From Gracilimonas sp040882225 (GTDB taxonomy: Bacteria > Bacteroidota > Rhodothermia > Balneolales > Balneolaceae): a stretch of DNA of 64,000 nucleotides. The notes under the pieces are model-generated. The model was not told the DNA's origin and did not search any database. It worked only from the letters and a program-made list of their open reading frames with translations. The stretch lies in contig JBBEBR010000019.1 of the NCBI GenBank assembly GCA_040882225.1, positions 9,538 to 73,537 of the forward strand, read 5' to 3'. Positions 30,979 through 40,540 of this stretch are shown here, piece by piece. Both the position numbers and the translations under genes were made by a program. The first letter of the stretch is position 1. Every line of letters begins with the position of its first letter.

Positions 30979-33081
30979 ATGGCGCAGAAAAAAATTCCAA
31001 AAAATAAACCAGTAAAATCATCCGGGAAAAAATCAGGAAACACCTCAAAGTTTCCTACCTGGAGCATTTTTCTTTTATTCTTCCTTTTACTTCTTGTACA
31101 GGTAATGTTTTTCAATCCTGATCAGGGAAACAGAATCAAATACAGCAAATTTCTGGAGTATGTTGAAGAGGGATATGTTGAAGAGATTTTAATTACCAAT
31201 GGCGTAGATGTTACAGGGGAATACTCCGATAAAGCCATTCAGGAGGGTATGGTAACCCGGCCTGAGGCAAGTGACAACAACATGCCTTTCGCAACCGGCG
31301 ATAATGAAGACTTTAGAAAATTTCGAACTACCATGTTGCGCGACGATGAAATTCGTCCGGTTTTAGACGCTAATGGAGTGGAATACGATGTTCGGATTGA
31401 AGAAGATTGGTTTAGCGGAATTTTCATCTGGCTGATACCTATCGCGCTTCTGATTGTGGTTTGGATTTTCATTTTCAGGAAAATGAATCCTGGCCAGCAG
31501 GTTCTTAATATCGGAAAGAATAAAGCATCACTTTATGATCAGCAAAAAGAAACTAAAGTAACTTTCGCAGATGTAGCCGGACTTCAAGAAGCAAAAGCCG
31601 AAGTGGAAGAGGTTGTGGAATTTTTAAAAAGCCCGCAAAAATTCACGAAACTGGGCGGAGTTTTACCTAAAGGTGTTCTGCTTGTAGGCCCTCCGGGGAC
31701 TGGAAAAACATTGCTTGCCAAAGCTACAGCTGGCGAAGCAAGTGTTCCTTTCTTTAGTTTGAGTGGATCTGATTTTGTAGAAATGTTTGTGGGTGTTGGT
31801 GCGGCAAGGGTTCGTGATCTTTTCAAGCAAGCCAAAGAAAAAGCCCCTTGTATTATTTTTATTGATGAAATTGACTCAATTGGCCGAACCCGTGGGCGTG
31901 GAATGGCAATGGGTTCAAATGATGAGCGGGAAAATACATTGAACCAGCTTTTAAGTGAAATGGATGGTTTCAACTCCGATAAAGGCGTTATTCTGATGGC
32001 TGCGACAAACCGGCCTGATATCTTGGATTCGGCTCTGCTACGTCCGGGACGTTTTGACCGTCAAATTATGATCGATAAACCAGATCTAAATGGACGTGTT
32101 GAAATTCTCCGGGTTCATTCAAAGAAACTGAAATTATCTGATAATATTGACCTGCGTGTATTGGCTTCTCAAACCCCTGGCTTTGCCGGAGCCGATCTTG
32201 CTAACCTATGTAATGAAGCTGCGTTATTGGCTGCTCGACATGAGAAGAAATCGGTTGAAATGGTTGATTTCCAGGATTCTATTGAGAAAGTCATTGCCGG
32301 ACTCGAACGCAAAAACAAACTTATAAGCCCTGATGAACGTAAGATAGTTGCGTATCACGAAGCAGGTCACGCAGTAGTAGGCTGGTTCCTTGAGCATACC
32401 GATCCGGTGCTAAAAGTAAGTATCGTTCCAAGAGGATTGGCAGCATTGGGTTACACTCTGCAAACTCCGCTCGAAGACCGGTTTTTGATGACAACCGAGG
32501 AGCTAAACGATAAAATCTGTGCTTTACTTGGCGGAAGAGTGGCAGAAGAAATCATTTTTGGCAGAATATCTACCGGTGCACAAAACGATCTTGAACGCAT
32601 TACAAACATGGCTTACGCGATGGTTGCGGAATTCGGAATGAGCACTGAGTTAGGATATATTTCCCTGAAAGATTCACAGAACCCCGAAAATAGCTATGGG
32701 TTCAATAAGAAATACTCGAATGATACCGGAGAACAGATAGATAAAGCTGTTCGCGCAATCATAGCGATGAATCATAAGCGAACAATCAAGTTGTTAGAAA
32801 AGCATAAAGATCAGCTTGAAAAGCTTGCGGAAAATTTACTCGAAAGAGAAGTACTCGATCATCATGCGTTACGAGAGCTTTTAGGTGATCGTCCGCATGG
32901 GAAATATCCAGAAGGGATCTTTGAAAAGAGCACAGAGATGAAGAATAATGGGGTTTCTAAATCAAAGAAAGAAAGCTCAAAATCTTCCGAGTCTATCAAA
33001 AAAGATAAACCTGAAAAATCCTCTAAAAAAGGTGGAAAAGAGGAAGATTCATTCAAAGAGGAAGAAGAGAAAGAGAGTTGA
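30979..33081 (+). CDS. ftsH: ATP-dependent zinc metalloprotease FtsH
   Basis: A 700-residue membrane protease. An N-terminal helix (about 25-43), a periplasmic domain and a second helix (about 150-168) are followed by the AAA module with Walker A GPPGTGKT (237-244), Walker B IIFIDEIDSIG and the SRH region, and then a zinc protease domain with HEAGH (His460, Glu461, His464). It degrades misassembled membrane proteins and regulatory factors. The lysine/serine/glutamate-rich tail of about 50 residues is a lineage extension. A sigma-54-like promoter lies upstream. Confidence 0.96.
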   Translation: MAQKKIPKNKPVKSSGKKSGNTSKFPTWSIFLLFFLLLLVQVMFFNPDQGNRIKYSKFLEYVEEGYVEEILITNGVDVTGEYSDKAIQEGMVTRPEASDNNMPFATGDNEDFRKFRTTMLRDDEIRPVLDANGVEYDVRIEEDWFSGIFIWLIPIALLIVVWIFIFRKMNPGQQVLNIGKNKASLYDQQKETKVTFADVAGLQEAKAEVEEVVEFLKSPQKFTKLGGVLPKGVLLVGPPGTGKTLLAKATAGEASVPFFSLSGSDFVEMFVGVGAARVRDLFKQAKEKAPCIIFIDEIDSIGRTRGRGMAMGSNDERENTLNQLLSEMDGFNSDKGVILMAATNRPDILDSALLRPGRFDRQIMIDKPDLNGRVEILRVHSKKLKLSDNIDLRVLASQTPGFAGADLANLCNEAALLAARHEKKSVEMVDFQDSIEKVIAGLERKNKLISPDERKIVAYHEAGHAVVGWFLEHTDPVLKVSIVPRGLAALGYTLQTPLEDRFLMTTEELNDKICALLGGRVAEEIIFGRISTGAQNDLERITNMAYAMVAEFGMSTELGYISLKDSQNPENSYGFNKKYSNDTGEQIDKAVRAIIAMNHKRTIKLLEKHKDQLEKLAENLLEREVLDHHALRELLGDRPHGKYPEGIFEKSTEMKNNGVSKSKKESSKSSESIKKDKPEKSSKKGGKEEDSFKEEEEKES

Positions 33082-33181
33082 TTTCGCCGGCTGTTAACAT
33101 TGCGATAATGAATAGGTAATGAAAGCATAAAAGCCGCTTAACAGTACGGCAACCGCTGATCGATAGTTTTGCATCACATAA

Positions 33182-36100
33182 ATGAATGCAAAACTAAACA
33201 TATCAGCACACGTGAAAACACACATACTATCTCTAATAGTTTGTTTTGCGCTTTCTATATCAGCAAATCTAAAAGCGCAAGACTCAGGAAATATCTCGGG
33301 CACTGTGGTAGACGCCGAATCAGGCGAAACACTTATCGGTGTCAACGTTGTAATTGAAGGAACTACTAAAGGAACTTCGAGCGACCTCGATGGGAATTAT
33401 TCGATCCGTAATGTCGAGACAGGAACCTATACGCTCATAGTAAGTTACGTCTCATTTCAGCGGCAGGTTATTACCGGGGTAGAAGTGAGCATCGGAGAAA
33501 CGCTAAAGTTAGATATCACCCTTCAGCAGGAAACGGAAACTCTGGAAGATGTAATTGTAACCGCTGAAGCCATTTTAAACAACGAGGCTGGGTTACTTCG
33601 GCATCGTCAGAAATCTATCTCTTTTAGCGATGCCATTTCGGCTGAAAACATCTCCAACGCAGGAGCAGGTAATGCCGCCGCTGCAATGACTAAGGTTACC
33701 GGAGCTTCTGTTGTTGATGGAAAATATATTTTCATTCGCGGATTGGGAGACCGATACACTTCAACCCAGCTAAATGGATTGGAATTGCCAACTGCCGATC
33801 CGGATAAGAAATCATTTCAGCTCGATCTTTTCCCATCCAATCTTCTTGAAAATATCGTCACCCTTAAAACCTTTACTCCCGATAAACCGGGGAATTTTTC
33901 CGGAGGTTTGGTGGATATTAAAACCAAAGGAATTCCCGAAGGATTCTTCTTTTCAGTTTCAGCAAAACAAGGTTTCAACGAATCTGCATCCCAAAAGAAT
34001 ATTCTTTTGGGAGAGAAAAACTCTTCAGATTGGATTGGCTACGATAATGGCTATCGTGATGCTCCCGATATAGTAGAAGGGCGTTCAAACGAGGATTTTC
34101 CCAACGATGTAGAAGCCCGGTTTAGCCCGGAAGCAGCAGAAGAGCTTGACGAAATCGCAAAATCTTTCAATACATCCTTTCTTCCTGAATATTCTCAAGC
34201 AGGATTGAATCAGTCGTATTCAATAGGGATTGGAAACCGGCATGACTTCAGCGAAAATGTGAAATTAGGCTATTCATTGAGCTATTCATACGGGATGAAT
34301 TACAGTGCGTATGAAAATGGCAGAAATTCAAGATATGAGCTTCTTGGACAGTATGAAGACACAAATTCTCTATCCCCAAATTTAGATTTAGTTGATTCAA
34401 AAGGTACACAATCGGTTGATGCGGGCCTTCTTGGTTCTGTCGGCTTAATCTTGGGAAATTCGAACAGAATCAATTTTTCTTATCTGAACACACAGAGCGG
34501 AGAAAATTCTGGCCGGTATTTGCATGGATTTTGGGAGCAGTTTAACTCTGATGATATCGAGTACCGCTCGAGGGTGAATCAGTATACTGAACGGAATCTT
34601 TCTTCATACCAACTTTCCGGAAAACACACTTTTCAGGAATTAAATAATCTTCAGGTTCACTGGAAGACTGCCATTCAACAAAACGGGCAAGAAGAACCTG
34701 ATTTGCGGTTCATTGCTTCAGAAGCTCGTTATTTATATGATGAAAATCACTCACCCATTGATACCCTCTATGGAAATTCACGATCACAATTTCCACGCCC
34801 AGCCCGTCTTTTCCGTGAACTTAATGAATCAAAGTTTTCAGGTACGCTTGATGTTACTATACCGGTAGATCTATTTACCCAAACACTGGCTTTAAAAGTT
34901 GGAGCACTGTATGAGGCTACCGACAGGTCATTTGCCGAAAGAAGATATGAATACTTGCAGGGACGGAATTTTGACCTAAACCAGCTTGAGTCTGAAGAAG
35001 CGTTTTTAAATCAAACAGGAATTATTGGGTATGACAACGCTGACCGCCCTATGGTTGGTAATTATATTGTATCGGCCACAACCAATAGAAGCAGTTACGA
35101 CGCCAATCAAGGCATAAACGCTTTTTATGGAATGGTGGACATTGACATCTTCGAAAAGCTAAAGTTGGCTACAGGTTTCAGATATGAAATAACCGATCTC
35201 GAAACCATTAGCCGTGATAGCACCCTAAGCGATGGCGACCGCTTCGGAAGAATTGATCAAAGCGATCTTCTCCCTTCCATACTCTTGATTTATTCTATCA
35301 ATGATAACATGAATTTTAGGGCGGCAGCCACAAAAACTCTTGCGCGGCCAACTTTCAGGGAATTGGCTCCTTATGTTTCTTTTGATTTTGTTGGCGATAA
35401 CTTGTTCAGGGGAAATGCGAACCTGGAGAGAACACTTATCACCAATTACGATGTAAGGTGGGAGTTCTATCCCAGCCCAACCGAAGTTTTTTCCTTAAGT
35501 GCTTTTTATAAAAACATAGAGAATCCCATTGAAAGGGTTCTGCGTTTTGATATCGCTGAAAAAGCGGAATCTGTTCAGAATGTTGAAAAAGGCCGTGTTG
35601 CGGGTATTGAAGTTGAAGCCCGAAAAAATTTAGGAAGCTTTGCTGATTTCCTGTCTCCATTTCAGCTAACCGCCAATGTTACTTATGTAGAATCTGAAGT
35701 CAATATTCCTGAACAGGAACTTATTCAAGTCAGGCAAACGCAGGATAACCCAGAGCTAACTCGATCATTAACAGGGCAATCTCCTTACTTGGTAAATTTA
35801 GATTTGAGTTACCTGAACCCAAAAGCAGGTATCAACTCGAACGTGAGCTTCAATAATTTTGGCGACAGGCTGAGCAAGATAACCCTGGGCTCGGCTCCAA
35901 ATATTTATGAAAGGTCTTACTCCACCTTGAACTACAATATCACTAAAGCCTTCGGCAAGCATTTCTCATTAAGCTTTAGCGCTTCCAACCTGTTAAATCC
36001 AGATGTCACGTACTCGCAAATATTCAAAGGTGAAGAATACATCTACCAGCAGTACAAAACAGGAAGAAGCTTTTCATTCGGAGTGAAATATGATTTTTAA
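33182..36100 (+). CDS. TonB-dependent receptor with carboxypeptidase-like N-terminal domain
   Basis: A 972-residue outer-membrane protein with a signal peptide (ending LKAQ), a CarboxypepD_reg-like beta-sandwich (about 36-120: ISGTVVDAESGETLIGVNV, DGNYSIRNVETGTY), a plug domain (about 145-245: VSG-type VDGKYIFIRGLGDRYTSTQLNGLELPTADPDK) and a 22-strand barrel ending RSFSFGVKYDF with the terminal Phe needed for BAM insertion. It imports an unknown ligand with ExbB/ExbD/TonB energy. The following T9SS beta-helix protein starts 28 bp later and is probably its surface partner. Confidence 0.92.
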   Translation: MNAKLNISAHVKTHILSLIVCFALSISANLKAQDSGNISGTVVDAESGETLIGVNVVIEGTTKGTSSDLDGNYSIRNVETGTYTLIVSYVSFQRQVITGVEVSIGETLKLDITLQQETETLEDVIVTAEAILNNEAGLLRHRQKSISFSDAISAENISNAGAGNAAAAMTKVTGASVVDGKYIFIRGLGDRYTSTQLNGLELPTADPDKKSFQLDLFPSNLLENIVTLKTFTPDKPGNFSGGLVDIKTKGIPEGFFFSVSAKQGFNESASQKNILLGEKNSSDWIGYDNGYRDAPDIVEGRSNEDFPNDVEARFSPEAAEELDEIAKSFNTSFLPEYSQAGLNQSYSIGIGNRHDFSENVKLGYSLSYSYGMNYSAYENGRNSRYELLGQYEDTNSLSPNLDLVDSKGTQSVDAGLLGSVGLILGNSNRINFSYLNTQSGENSGRYLHGFWEQFNSDDIEYRSRVNQYTERNLSSYQLSGKHTFQELNNLQVHWKTAIQQNGQEEPDLRFIASEARYLYDENHSPIDTLYGNSRSQFPRPARLFRELNESKFSGTLDVTIPVDLFTQTLALKVGALYEATDRSFAERRYEYLQGRNFDLNQLESEEAFLNQTGIIGYDNADRPMVGNYIVSATTNRSSYDANQGINAFYGMVDIDIFEKLKLATGFRYEITDLETISRDSTLSDGDRFGRIDQSDLLPSILLIYSINDNMNFRAAATKTLARPTFRELAPYVSFDFVGDNLFRGNANLERTLITNYDVRWEFYPSPTEVFSLSAFYKNIENPIERVLRFDIAEKAESVQNVEKGRVAGIEVEARKNLGSFADFLSPFQLTANVTYVESEVNIPEQELIQVRQTQDNPELTRSLTGQSPYLVNLDLSYLNPKAGINSNVSFNNFGDRLSKITLGSAPNIYERSYSTLNYNITKAFGKHFSLSFSASNLLNPDVTYSQIFKGEEYIYQQYKTGRSFSFGVKYDF

Positions 36101-36127
36101 ACCCAAACCAACAAACAAAACAGTTAA

Positions 36128-37798
36128 ATGAAATCAACAATTACAATAGCAATCTTAGTACTGTGTTTTTCTTTAGCCAGTGCTCAAACCGTCATCACAG
36201 ACGCGAGCATTAATGCCGGAGAAAAAGTAACCTGGACACCCGATAATGAATATCTCTTAGATGGAATGGTATTTGTGGAAGACGGAGCTGAGTTATGGAT
36301 AGAGCCTGGTACCGTGATCAAAGCCGAAGACGGAACCGGAAATAATGCTTCCGGACTTGTCATTTCTCAAGGCGGTAAAATTTTCGCTGAAGGAACAGCA
36401 GATCAACCGATTATTTTCACTTCGAAATACGATGACTTGAATGGAAGCCTCGACGAGCAAGACCGCGGTTTATGGGGAGGCGTTGTTATTCTCGGTTATG
36501 CGCCCACGAACAATGCCACGGTTCGCCAGATTGAAGGAGTCAATGAAATTGTAGGAGCTGGCGACAATCGTGCAGATTACGGCGGAGATGATATCGATGA
36601 TGACTCCGGAGTAATACGTTACGTGTCCATCCGCCACACCGGATTGGCCGTAGGTGATCAGGCTGGAAATGAAATTCAGGGCCTGACGCTGGGTGCAGTA
36701 GGCCGTGGCACCACCATTGAATATGTGGAATCATTTGCATCAGCCGATGATGGATTTGAATGGTTCGGCGGCACCGTAGATACTAAATATCTGATATCAG
36801 CTTTTAACGAAGATGATGGTTTTGACTGGGATGAAGGTTTTAACGGACGTGGCCAATTCTGGTTTGTGATTCAGGCCGAAGATGTCGCGGGCCGCATGGC
36901 GGAGATGGATGGTGCCATCGGTGATGAGCAGGGTACTCCTTTTACTCAGCCGGTGATAGCAAATGCGACTTATCTCGGTGACGGTGTGAACAATACAAAT
37001 CAGGTTGCTGGTGACGGAAGTCAGGGATTGATCTTTCGGGATAATTCAGGGGGAATCTACTTCAATAGCATTTTCGGAGACTTCAAGGGGCAGCCGGACG
37101 CACCCGCTCTTACTATAGAGGATGTAGCCGAAGACGCAAGTGAAGACAGCCGTAAGCGTTTGGAGGCAGGAGCGCTGAAATTACAAAACAATTTCTGGTT
37201 CGACTTTGCGGTTGGAACCGCCATCACAGACTTGATTCCGCAAGAATTTGTACGCACGAATGAGAACATCTCAAACAATCAGATTACCGATCCAGAATTG
37301 CAAGGCATCAGCCGAATTACTGATGGTGGGCTTAATCCAATACTAAGTGAAAATAGTGCAGCCAAAACTGCTGCAAACGCCAGTCTTTATTCTGATGAAT
37401 GGTTTACTGTGGTAGAATATGTAGGGGCATTCGGTGATAACAACTGGTTAAAGGGATGGACAGCGCTCTCCCAGCTTGGGTATGTAGAAGCGGGTGAATT
37501 TGTAAGCAATGAAGGAGAAATAGAAGCACCAAATTCAATCTCCCTCAGCCAGAATTATCCAAACCCATTCAACCCAACTACACAAATCAGTTTTAATCTG
37601 CCGAAGGCGCAAAAAGTAACGCTGAAAGTGTATGATCTTTTGGGACGGGAAGTGGCAATTATCGCGAACACGCAACGATTTTCAGCAGGAATGAACAATA
37701 TGAATTTCGACGCAACCAACCTTTCGAGCGGTATTTATATCTACCGACTCACCGGCACTGGTTTCACGCTCACGAAGAAGATGACATTGATCAAGTAA
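36128..37798 (+). CDS. Secreted T9SS-sorted beta-helix-like surface protein
   Basis: A 556-residue protein with a signal peptide (ending ASAQ), a first region with parallel beta-helix-like rungs (LLDGMVFVEDGAELWIEPGTVIKAEDGTG, SGLVISQGGKIFAEGTADQPIIFTS), a domain with repeated DGFEWFGGTVDTKYLISAFNEDDGFDWDEGF, and a C-terminal T9SS type A sorting domain (SLSQNYPNPFNPTTQISF to KKMTLIK). The product should be exported by T9SS and attached to the cell surface. It is paired with the TonB receptor, so it may capture that receptor's ligand; the ligand is unknown. Confidence 0.85.
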   Translation: MKSTITIAILVLCFSLASAQTVITDASINAGEKVTWTPDNEYLLDGMVFVEDGAELWIEPGTVIKAEDGTGNNASGLVISQGGKIFAEGTADQPIIFTSKYDDLNGSLDEQDRGLWGGVVILGYAPTNNATVRQIEGVNEIVGAGDNRADYGGDDIDDDSGVIRYVSIRHTGLAVGDQAGNEIQGLTLGAVGRGTTIEYVESFASADDGFEWFGGTVDTKYLISAFNEDDGFDWDEGFNGRGQFWFVIQAEDVAGRMAEMDGAIGDEQGTPFTQPVIANATYLGDGVNNTNQVAGDGSQGLIFRDNSGGIYFNSIFGDFKGQPDAPALTIEDVAEDASEDSRKRLEAGALKLQNNFWFDFAVGTAITDLIPQEFVRTNENISNNQITDPELQGISRITDGGLNPILSENSAAKTAANASLYSDEWFTVVEYVGAFGDNNWLKGWTALSQLGYVEAGEFVSNEGEIEAPNSISLSQNYPNPFNPTTQISFNLPKAQKVTLKVYDLLGREVAIIANTQRFSAGMNNMNFDATNLSSGIYIYRLTGTGFTLTKKMTLIK

Positions 37799-37843
37799 CT
37801 TCAACTCATATTACACCTCCACCACTGTGTAGGTGTGCTGATC

Positions 37844-37878
37844 AAGAGAGCCCTGATGGAATTGGGACTCTTTTTTTT
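37844..37878 (+). terminator. Terminator after the TonB receptor pair
   Basis: AAGAG (37844) and the following GCCC pair imperfectly with GGGACTCTT before a run of eight T. It lies 46 bp after the stop codon at 37798. Confidence 0.65.
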
Positions 37879-38178
37879 GAGCACAGATTTGATCGCAGAT
37901 TTTAAGATTACGCTGATTTCACTGATTAGTAAACGGCTCGCTGAGCTGCTTACTTGAATGATCATTGAGTTAGGAAATTCGAGTTGGCATCCGCCTGCGG
38001 ATGACGAGTTTAAAATGTGTTGAAGGAGCAGTGAAGCTGTAGTGAATGAAACACCCCAAAATCTGTTTCTGAACGAAATAGATTTATCCCCTCTGTGAGA
38101 GGGGAATTTTAATTCGGTCTTTTCCTGATTTAGGGTGACAGTTTTTGGATCGAGAAATCCAAATAATATCAACGTATT

Positions 38179-38238
38179 AAATTCCCCTTCAGGAATGAAG
38201 GGGTGGCATCCGCTCGCGGATGACGGGGTAGTCGAAAA
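38179..38238 (+). repeat. Dispersed 60-bp hairpin repeat, copy A
   Basis: This element begins CCCCTTCAGGAATGAAGGGG (an inner palindrome) and continues through GTGGCATCCGC/GCGGATGAC to GGGGTAGTCG. A near-identical copy lies in reverse orientation at 47127-47188. It occupies noncoding DNA in both cases. Confidence 0.8.
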
Positions 38239-38283
38239 CTATGGACTAATCTTCAAAACCCTATCTGGTCAAAACCCTAATCT

Positions 38284-38305
38284 GGTCCAAGCGTCCGCTT
38301 GGACC
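38284..38305. repeat. Near-perfect 22-bp palindrome (CAAGCG-type hairpin)
   Basis: GGTCCAAGCG (38284-38293) and CGCTTGGACC (38296-38305) are perfect complements separated by 2 nt. The CAAGCG...CGCTTG core recurs at 42147-42161 and 42361-42375 inside the tandem array, so it belongs to a dispersed hairpin family. Confidence 0.75.
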
Positions 38306-38378
38306 TATAATAAAATCGTAGAATATTTACTAAAAAGCGCACTTTGCATTGTATATGAACCATAATCATCATACATTC

Positions 38379-38394
38379 ATCGTAAAATTACGAT
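38379..38394 (+). promoter_or_regulatory. ArsR operator
   Basis: ATCGTAA-AA-TTACGAT is a 7-bp-arm inverted repeat ending 8 bp before the arsR ATG at 38403. A half-site (ATACGAT) follows. The position fits an autorepressor site blocking transcription or initiation of the ars operon; binding by the encoded ArsR is inferred. Confidence 0.7.
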
Positions 38395-38402
38395 ATACGA
38401 TT

Positions 38403-38735
38403 ATGGCAATCACAAAAGCATTACTCTTTAAGGAAAAACAGGTTCAACTGGCAAAATTTGCGAAGGCTTTGGCACATCCGGCTCGCATTGCCATTCTGGA
38501 AATTTTGGCTCAAAAAGATACCTGCATCTGTGGAGATATTACGGAAGAAATCCCCTTGGCTCAGTCCACGGTTTCTCAGCATTTAAAAGCGTTGAAATCC
38601 GCGGGTATTATTAAAGGTGAAATTGACGGAGTCAGAACCTGCTATTGTATAGATGAAGAGCATTTGGCCGAAATGAAATCTGCTATCGGAATACTGTTTA
38701 ACGATCTTTCAAATACTAACGAAACTTGCTGCTGA
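38403..38735 (+). CDS. arsR: ArsR family repressor
   Basis: A 110-residue winged-helix repressor. ALAHPARIAILEIL is the ArsR fold, DTCICGDI carries the metalloid-binding cysteine pair in helix alpha-3, and PLAQSTVSQHLKALKSAGIIKGE is the recognition helix and wing. Additional cysteines occur in RTCYC and in the last residues ETCC. It releases DNA on binding As(III). A longer in-frame start at 38349 would overlap the operator, so ATG 38403 is chosen. arsM starts 1 bp after its stop. Confidence 0.93.
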   Translation: MAITKALLFKEKQVQLAKFAKALAHPARIAILEILAQKDTCICGDITEEIPLAQSTVSQHLKALKSAGIIKGEIDGVRTCYCIDEEHLAEMKSAIGILFNDLSNTNETCC

Positions 38736-38736
38736 A

Positions 38737-39639
38737 ATGGAAACAAAATTGAAATCTGCTGAAGAACTAAAAGAAACGGTAAGGCAAAAATATAGCCAAA
38801 TCAGCGAACAGGGAGCTGATTATAACGCCCGGAGTTGTTGCGGAGCAGGAGGGGAATCCACAAAAGTGTATAATATCATGACTGATGATTACGGCGATTT
38901 GAAGGGCTATGATCCCGGTGCCGACCTCGGCCTTGGATGCGGATTACCAACTGCTTTCGCCCAGATTAAAAAAGGAGATACCGTCATTGATTTAGGCTCC
39001 GGGGCCGGAAACGATTGTTTTGTCGCAAGGCACGAAACCGGGGCAGAAGGAAAAGTTCTGGGCATTGACTTCACGGAATCCATGATAAATAAAGCTCGGC
39101 AAAATGCTGAAAAACTCGGCTATAATAACGTGGAGTTTCGTTTTGGTGATATCGAGGAAATGCCGGTTTCTGATAATGTGGCTGATGTGGTGGTAAGTAA
39201 TTGCGTGTTAAACCTGGTTCCCGATAAGCCGAAAGTGTTTGCTGAAATTCATCGTGTACTAAAACCGGGTGGACATTTTAGTATCTCTGATATTGTTCTT
39301 GAAGGAGAATTGCCGGATGCCCTCCGAAACGATGCCGAAATGTATGCGGGATGTGTTTCAGGAGCTATTCAAAAAGAAACATATTTAAGTCACATTCAAG
39401 AAGCTGGATTTGAAAACATCACCATTCAAAAAGAAAAACCGATTGAGATTCCTGATGATATTTTATCTCAATATTTAAATGAAAAAGAGATAGAGGATTT
39501 TAATTCCGGCTCAACAGGCATTTACAGTATTACGGTTTTTGCTCAGAAATCAGGTGAAATAGTTTCTGGAAATAAAAAAGCCGTGACAATGATTGGTGGT
39601 GAAGCATCATCGTGTACCCCCGGTTCTGGTTGTTGTTAG
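38737..39639 (+). CDS. arsM: Arsenite S-adenosylmethionine methyltransferase
   Basis: A 300-residue class I methyltransferase. The SAM site is VIDLGSGAGNDCFVARH. The cysteines used for As(III) binding are all present: Cys34/Cys35 (ARSCCGAGG), Cys68 (LGLGCGLP), Cys156 (SNCVLNL) and Cys206 (YAGCVSGA). The extra C-terminal tail ends ASSCTPGSGCC, a metal-binding-looking cysteine cluster. It methylates arsenite to mono-, di- and trimethyl forms in the cytoplasm. It is probably co-transcribed with arsR; the next ars gene is separated by a hairpin-rich insertion. Confidence 0.94.
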   Translation: METKLKSAEELKETVRQKYSQISEQGADYNARSCCGAGGESTKVYNIMTDDYGDLKGYDPGADLGLGCGLPTAFAQIKKGDTVIDLGSGAGNDCFVARHETGAEGKVLGIDFTESMINKARQNAEKLGYNNVEFRFGDIEEMPVSDNVADVVVSNCVLNLVPDKPKVFAEIHRVLKPGGHFSISDIVLEGELPDALRNDAEMYAGCVSGAIQKETYLSHIQEAGFENITIQKEKPIEIPDDILSQYLNEKEIEDFNSGSTGIYSITVFAQKSGEIVSGNKKAVTMIGGEASSCTPGSGCC

Positions 39640-39888
39640 AAAATCCCGTAGGGTTGAAAACAATAATAGCCCAGGTTTCAATCCGGGGATAGAAAAAGGA
39701 AAGGAAATAACCTCCGTCCGGATTCCATAAAAAGTCCAAATAGTTATCGGAGGTTGGGCAACCAAGTTGCCACAATGGGAAGCAGGAGCTTCCGGGACAG
39801 CATTACCAAGCCTAACGAGAAAAACGAGATGAGCTTGGTAAAGTATTAGGGAATCCTTTTTGCCCACAATTGATCATAAAACAAAATC
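39640..39888. repeat. Hairpin-rich element inside the ars operon
   Basis: No gene. The 249 bp contain successive short hairpins: GGTTG/CAACC and GGCAAC/GTTGCC (39752-39771), GGAAGC/GCTTCC-type pairing near 39779-39792, and TACCAAGC (39804-39811) with GCTTGGTA (39833-39840). The GTAGGGTTGAAAAC opening and hairpin string resemble the dispersed elements elsewhere in the window. It separates arsR-arsM from the reductase and transporter genes. Confidence 0.55.
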
Positions 39889-40497
39889 ATGTATCAAAAA
39901 TTAAAAGCTTACATCTCAGAGATAGAATCAAAATTTGATTCTATCTCATCCTCCCGTAAAGAACAACTAAAGGAGGTAGCCGGTTATATAAGGTCGAAAA
40001 AAGAATCTGGTGAAACCGTAAAACTCAATTTCATCTGCACACATAATAGCCGAAGGAGTCATTTAGCCCAGATTTGGGCGACTGTAGCAGCCGGGTATTT
40101 TAAGCTGGAAAACATCGAAACGTATTCTGGAGGTACGGAGTCCACGGCTTTTAACCCACGGGCGGTTGAAGCGATAAAACGAGCGGGATTTAAGGTCACA
40201 AATCCCGGAGGCGATAATCCCCGGTATCAGGTCAGCTTTAGTGAAGGCGAAGAGTCGATGGAATGCTTCTCCAAAACATTTGATGACTCGGTGAACCCCC
40301 AAAGCAATTTTGCGGCAATCATGACTTGCTCGGATGCGGATGAAAATTGCCCATTCGTTCCAGGTGCGGAATTCAGGGCGGCCATTACTTATCGTGATCC
40401 AAAAGAATCGGATGATACTGAAGAGGAAACAAAAATCTACGATGAACGCTGCCGTCAAATTGGCTCCGAGATTTTTTATATGATGAGCCGGGTTTAA
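39889..40497 (+). CDS. Arsenate reductase-like low-molecular-weight phosphatase family protein
   Basis: A 202-residue protein with a 45-residue helical N-terminal extension and then the LMW-PTP P-loop FICTHNSRRSH (Cys50-X5-Arg56). Further family features are TYSGGTESTAFNPRAVEAIKRAG, a Cys in MECFSKTF, the MTCSDADENCPFVPGAEFR segment and YRDPKESDDT with the general-acid Asp. Such proteins in Bacteroidota ars operons reduce arsenate to arsenite for export by Acr3. It lies 44 bp before acr3. The phosphatase alternative is less likely given the neighbours. Confidence 0.85.
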   Translation: MYQKLKAYISEIESKFDSISSSRKEQLKEVAGYIRSKKESGETVKLNFICTHNSRRSHLAQIWATVAAGYFKLENIETYSGGTESTAFNPRAVEAIKRAGFKVTNPGGDNPRYQVSFSEGEESMECFSKTFDDSVNPQSNFAAIMTCSDADENCPFVPGAEFRAAITYRDPKESDDTEEETKIYDERCRQIGSEIFYMMSRV

Positions 40498-40540
40498 TCA
40501 CACAAACAAAAAGAAAAACAAAAAAAGGATAGGGGTTTCA

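Larger units (their letters stand above)
37879..38378. other. Repeat-bearing intergenic region, no gene
   Basis: About 500 bp without a coding frame. It holds several dispersed elements: a stretch reading GATCGCAGATTTTAAGATTACG, cut here into a partial ACGGCTCGCTGAGC copy near 37933; a partial GGCATCCGC/GCGGATGAC hairpin near 37984; a TCCCCTCT/AGAGGGGA hairpin with GTG loop (38087-38105) and A/T tail; and the elements at 38179 and 38284 listed separately. Confidence 0.6.
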
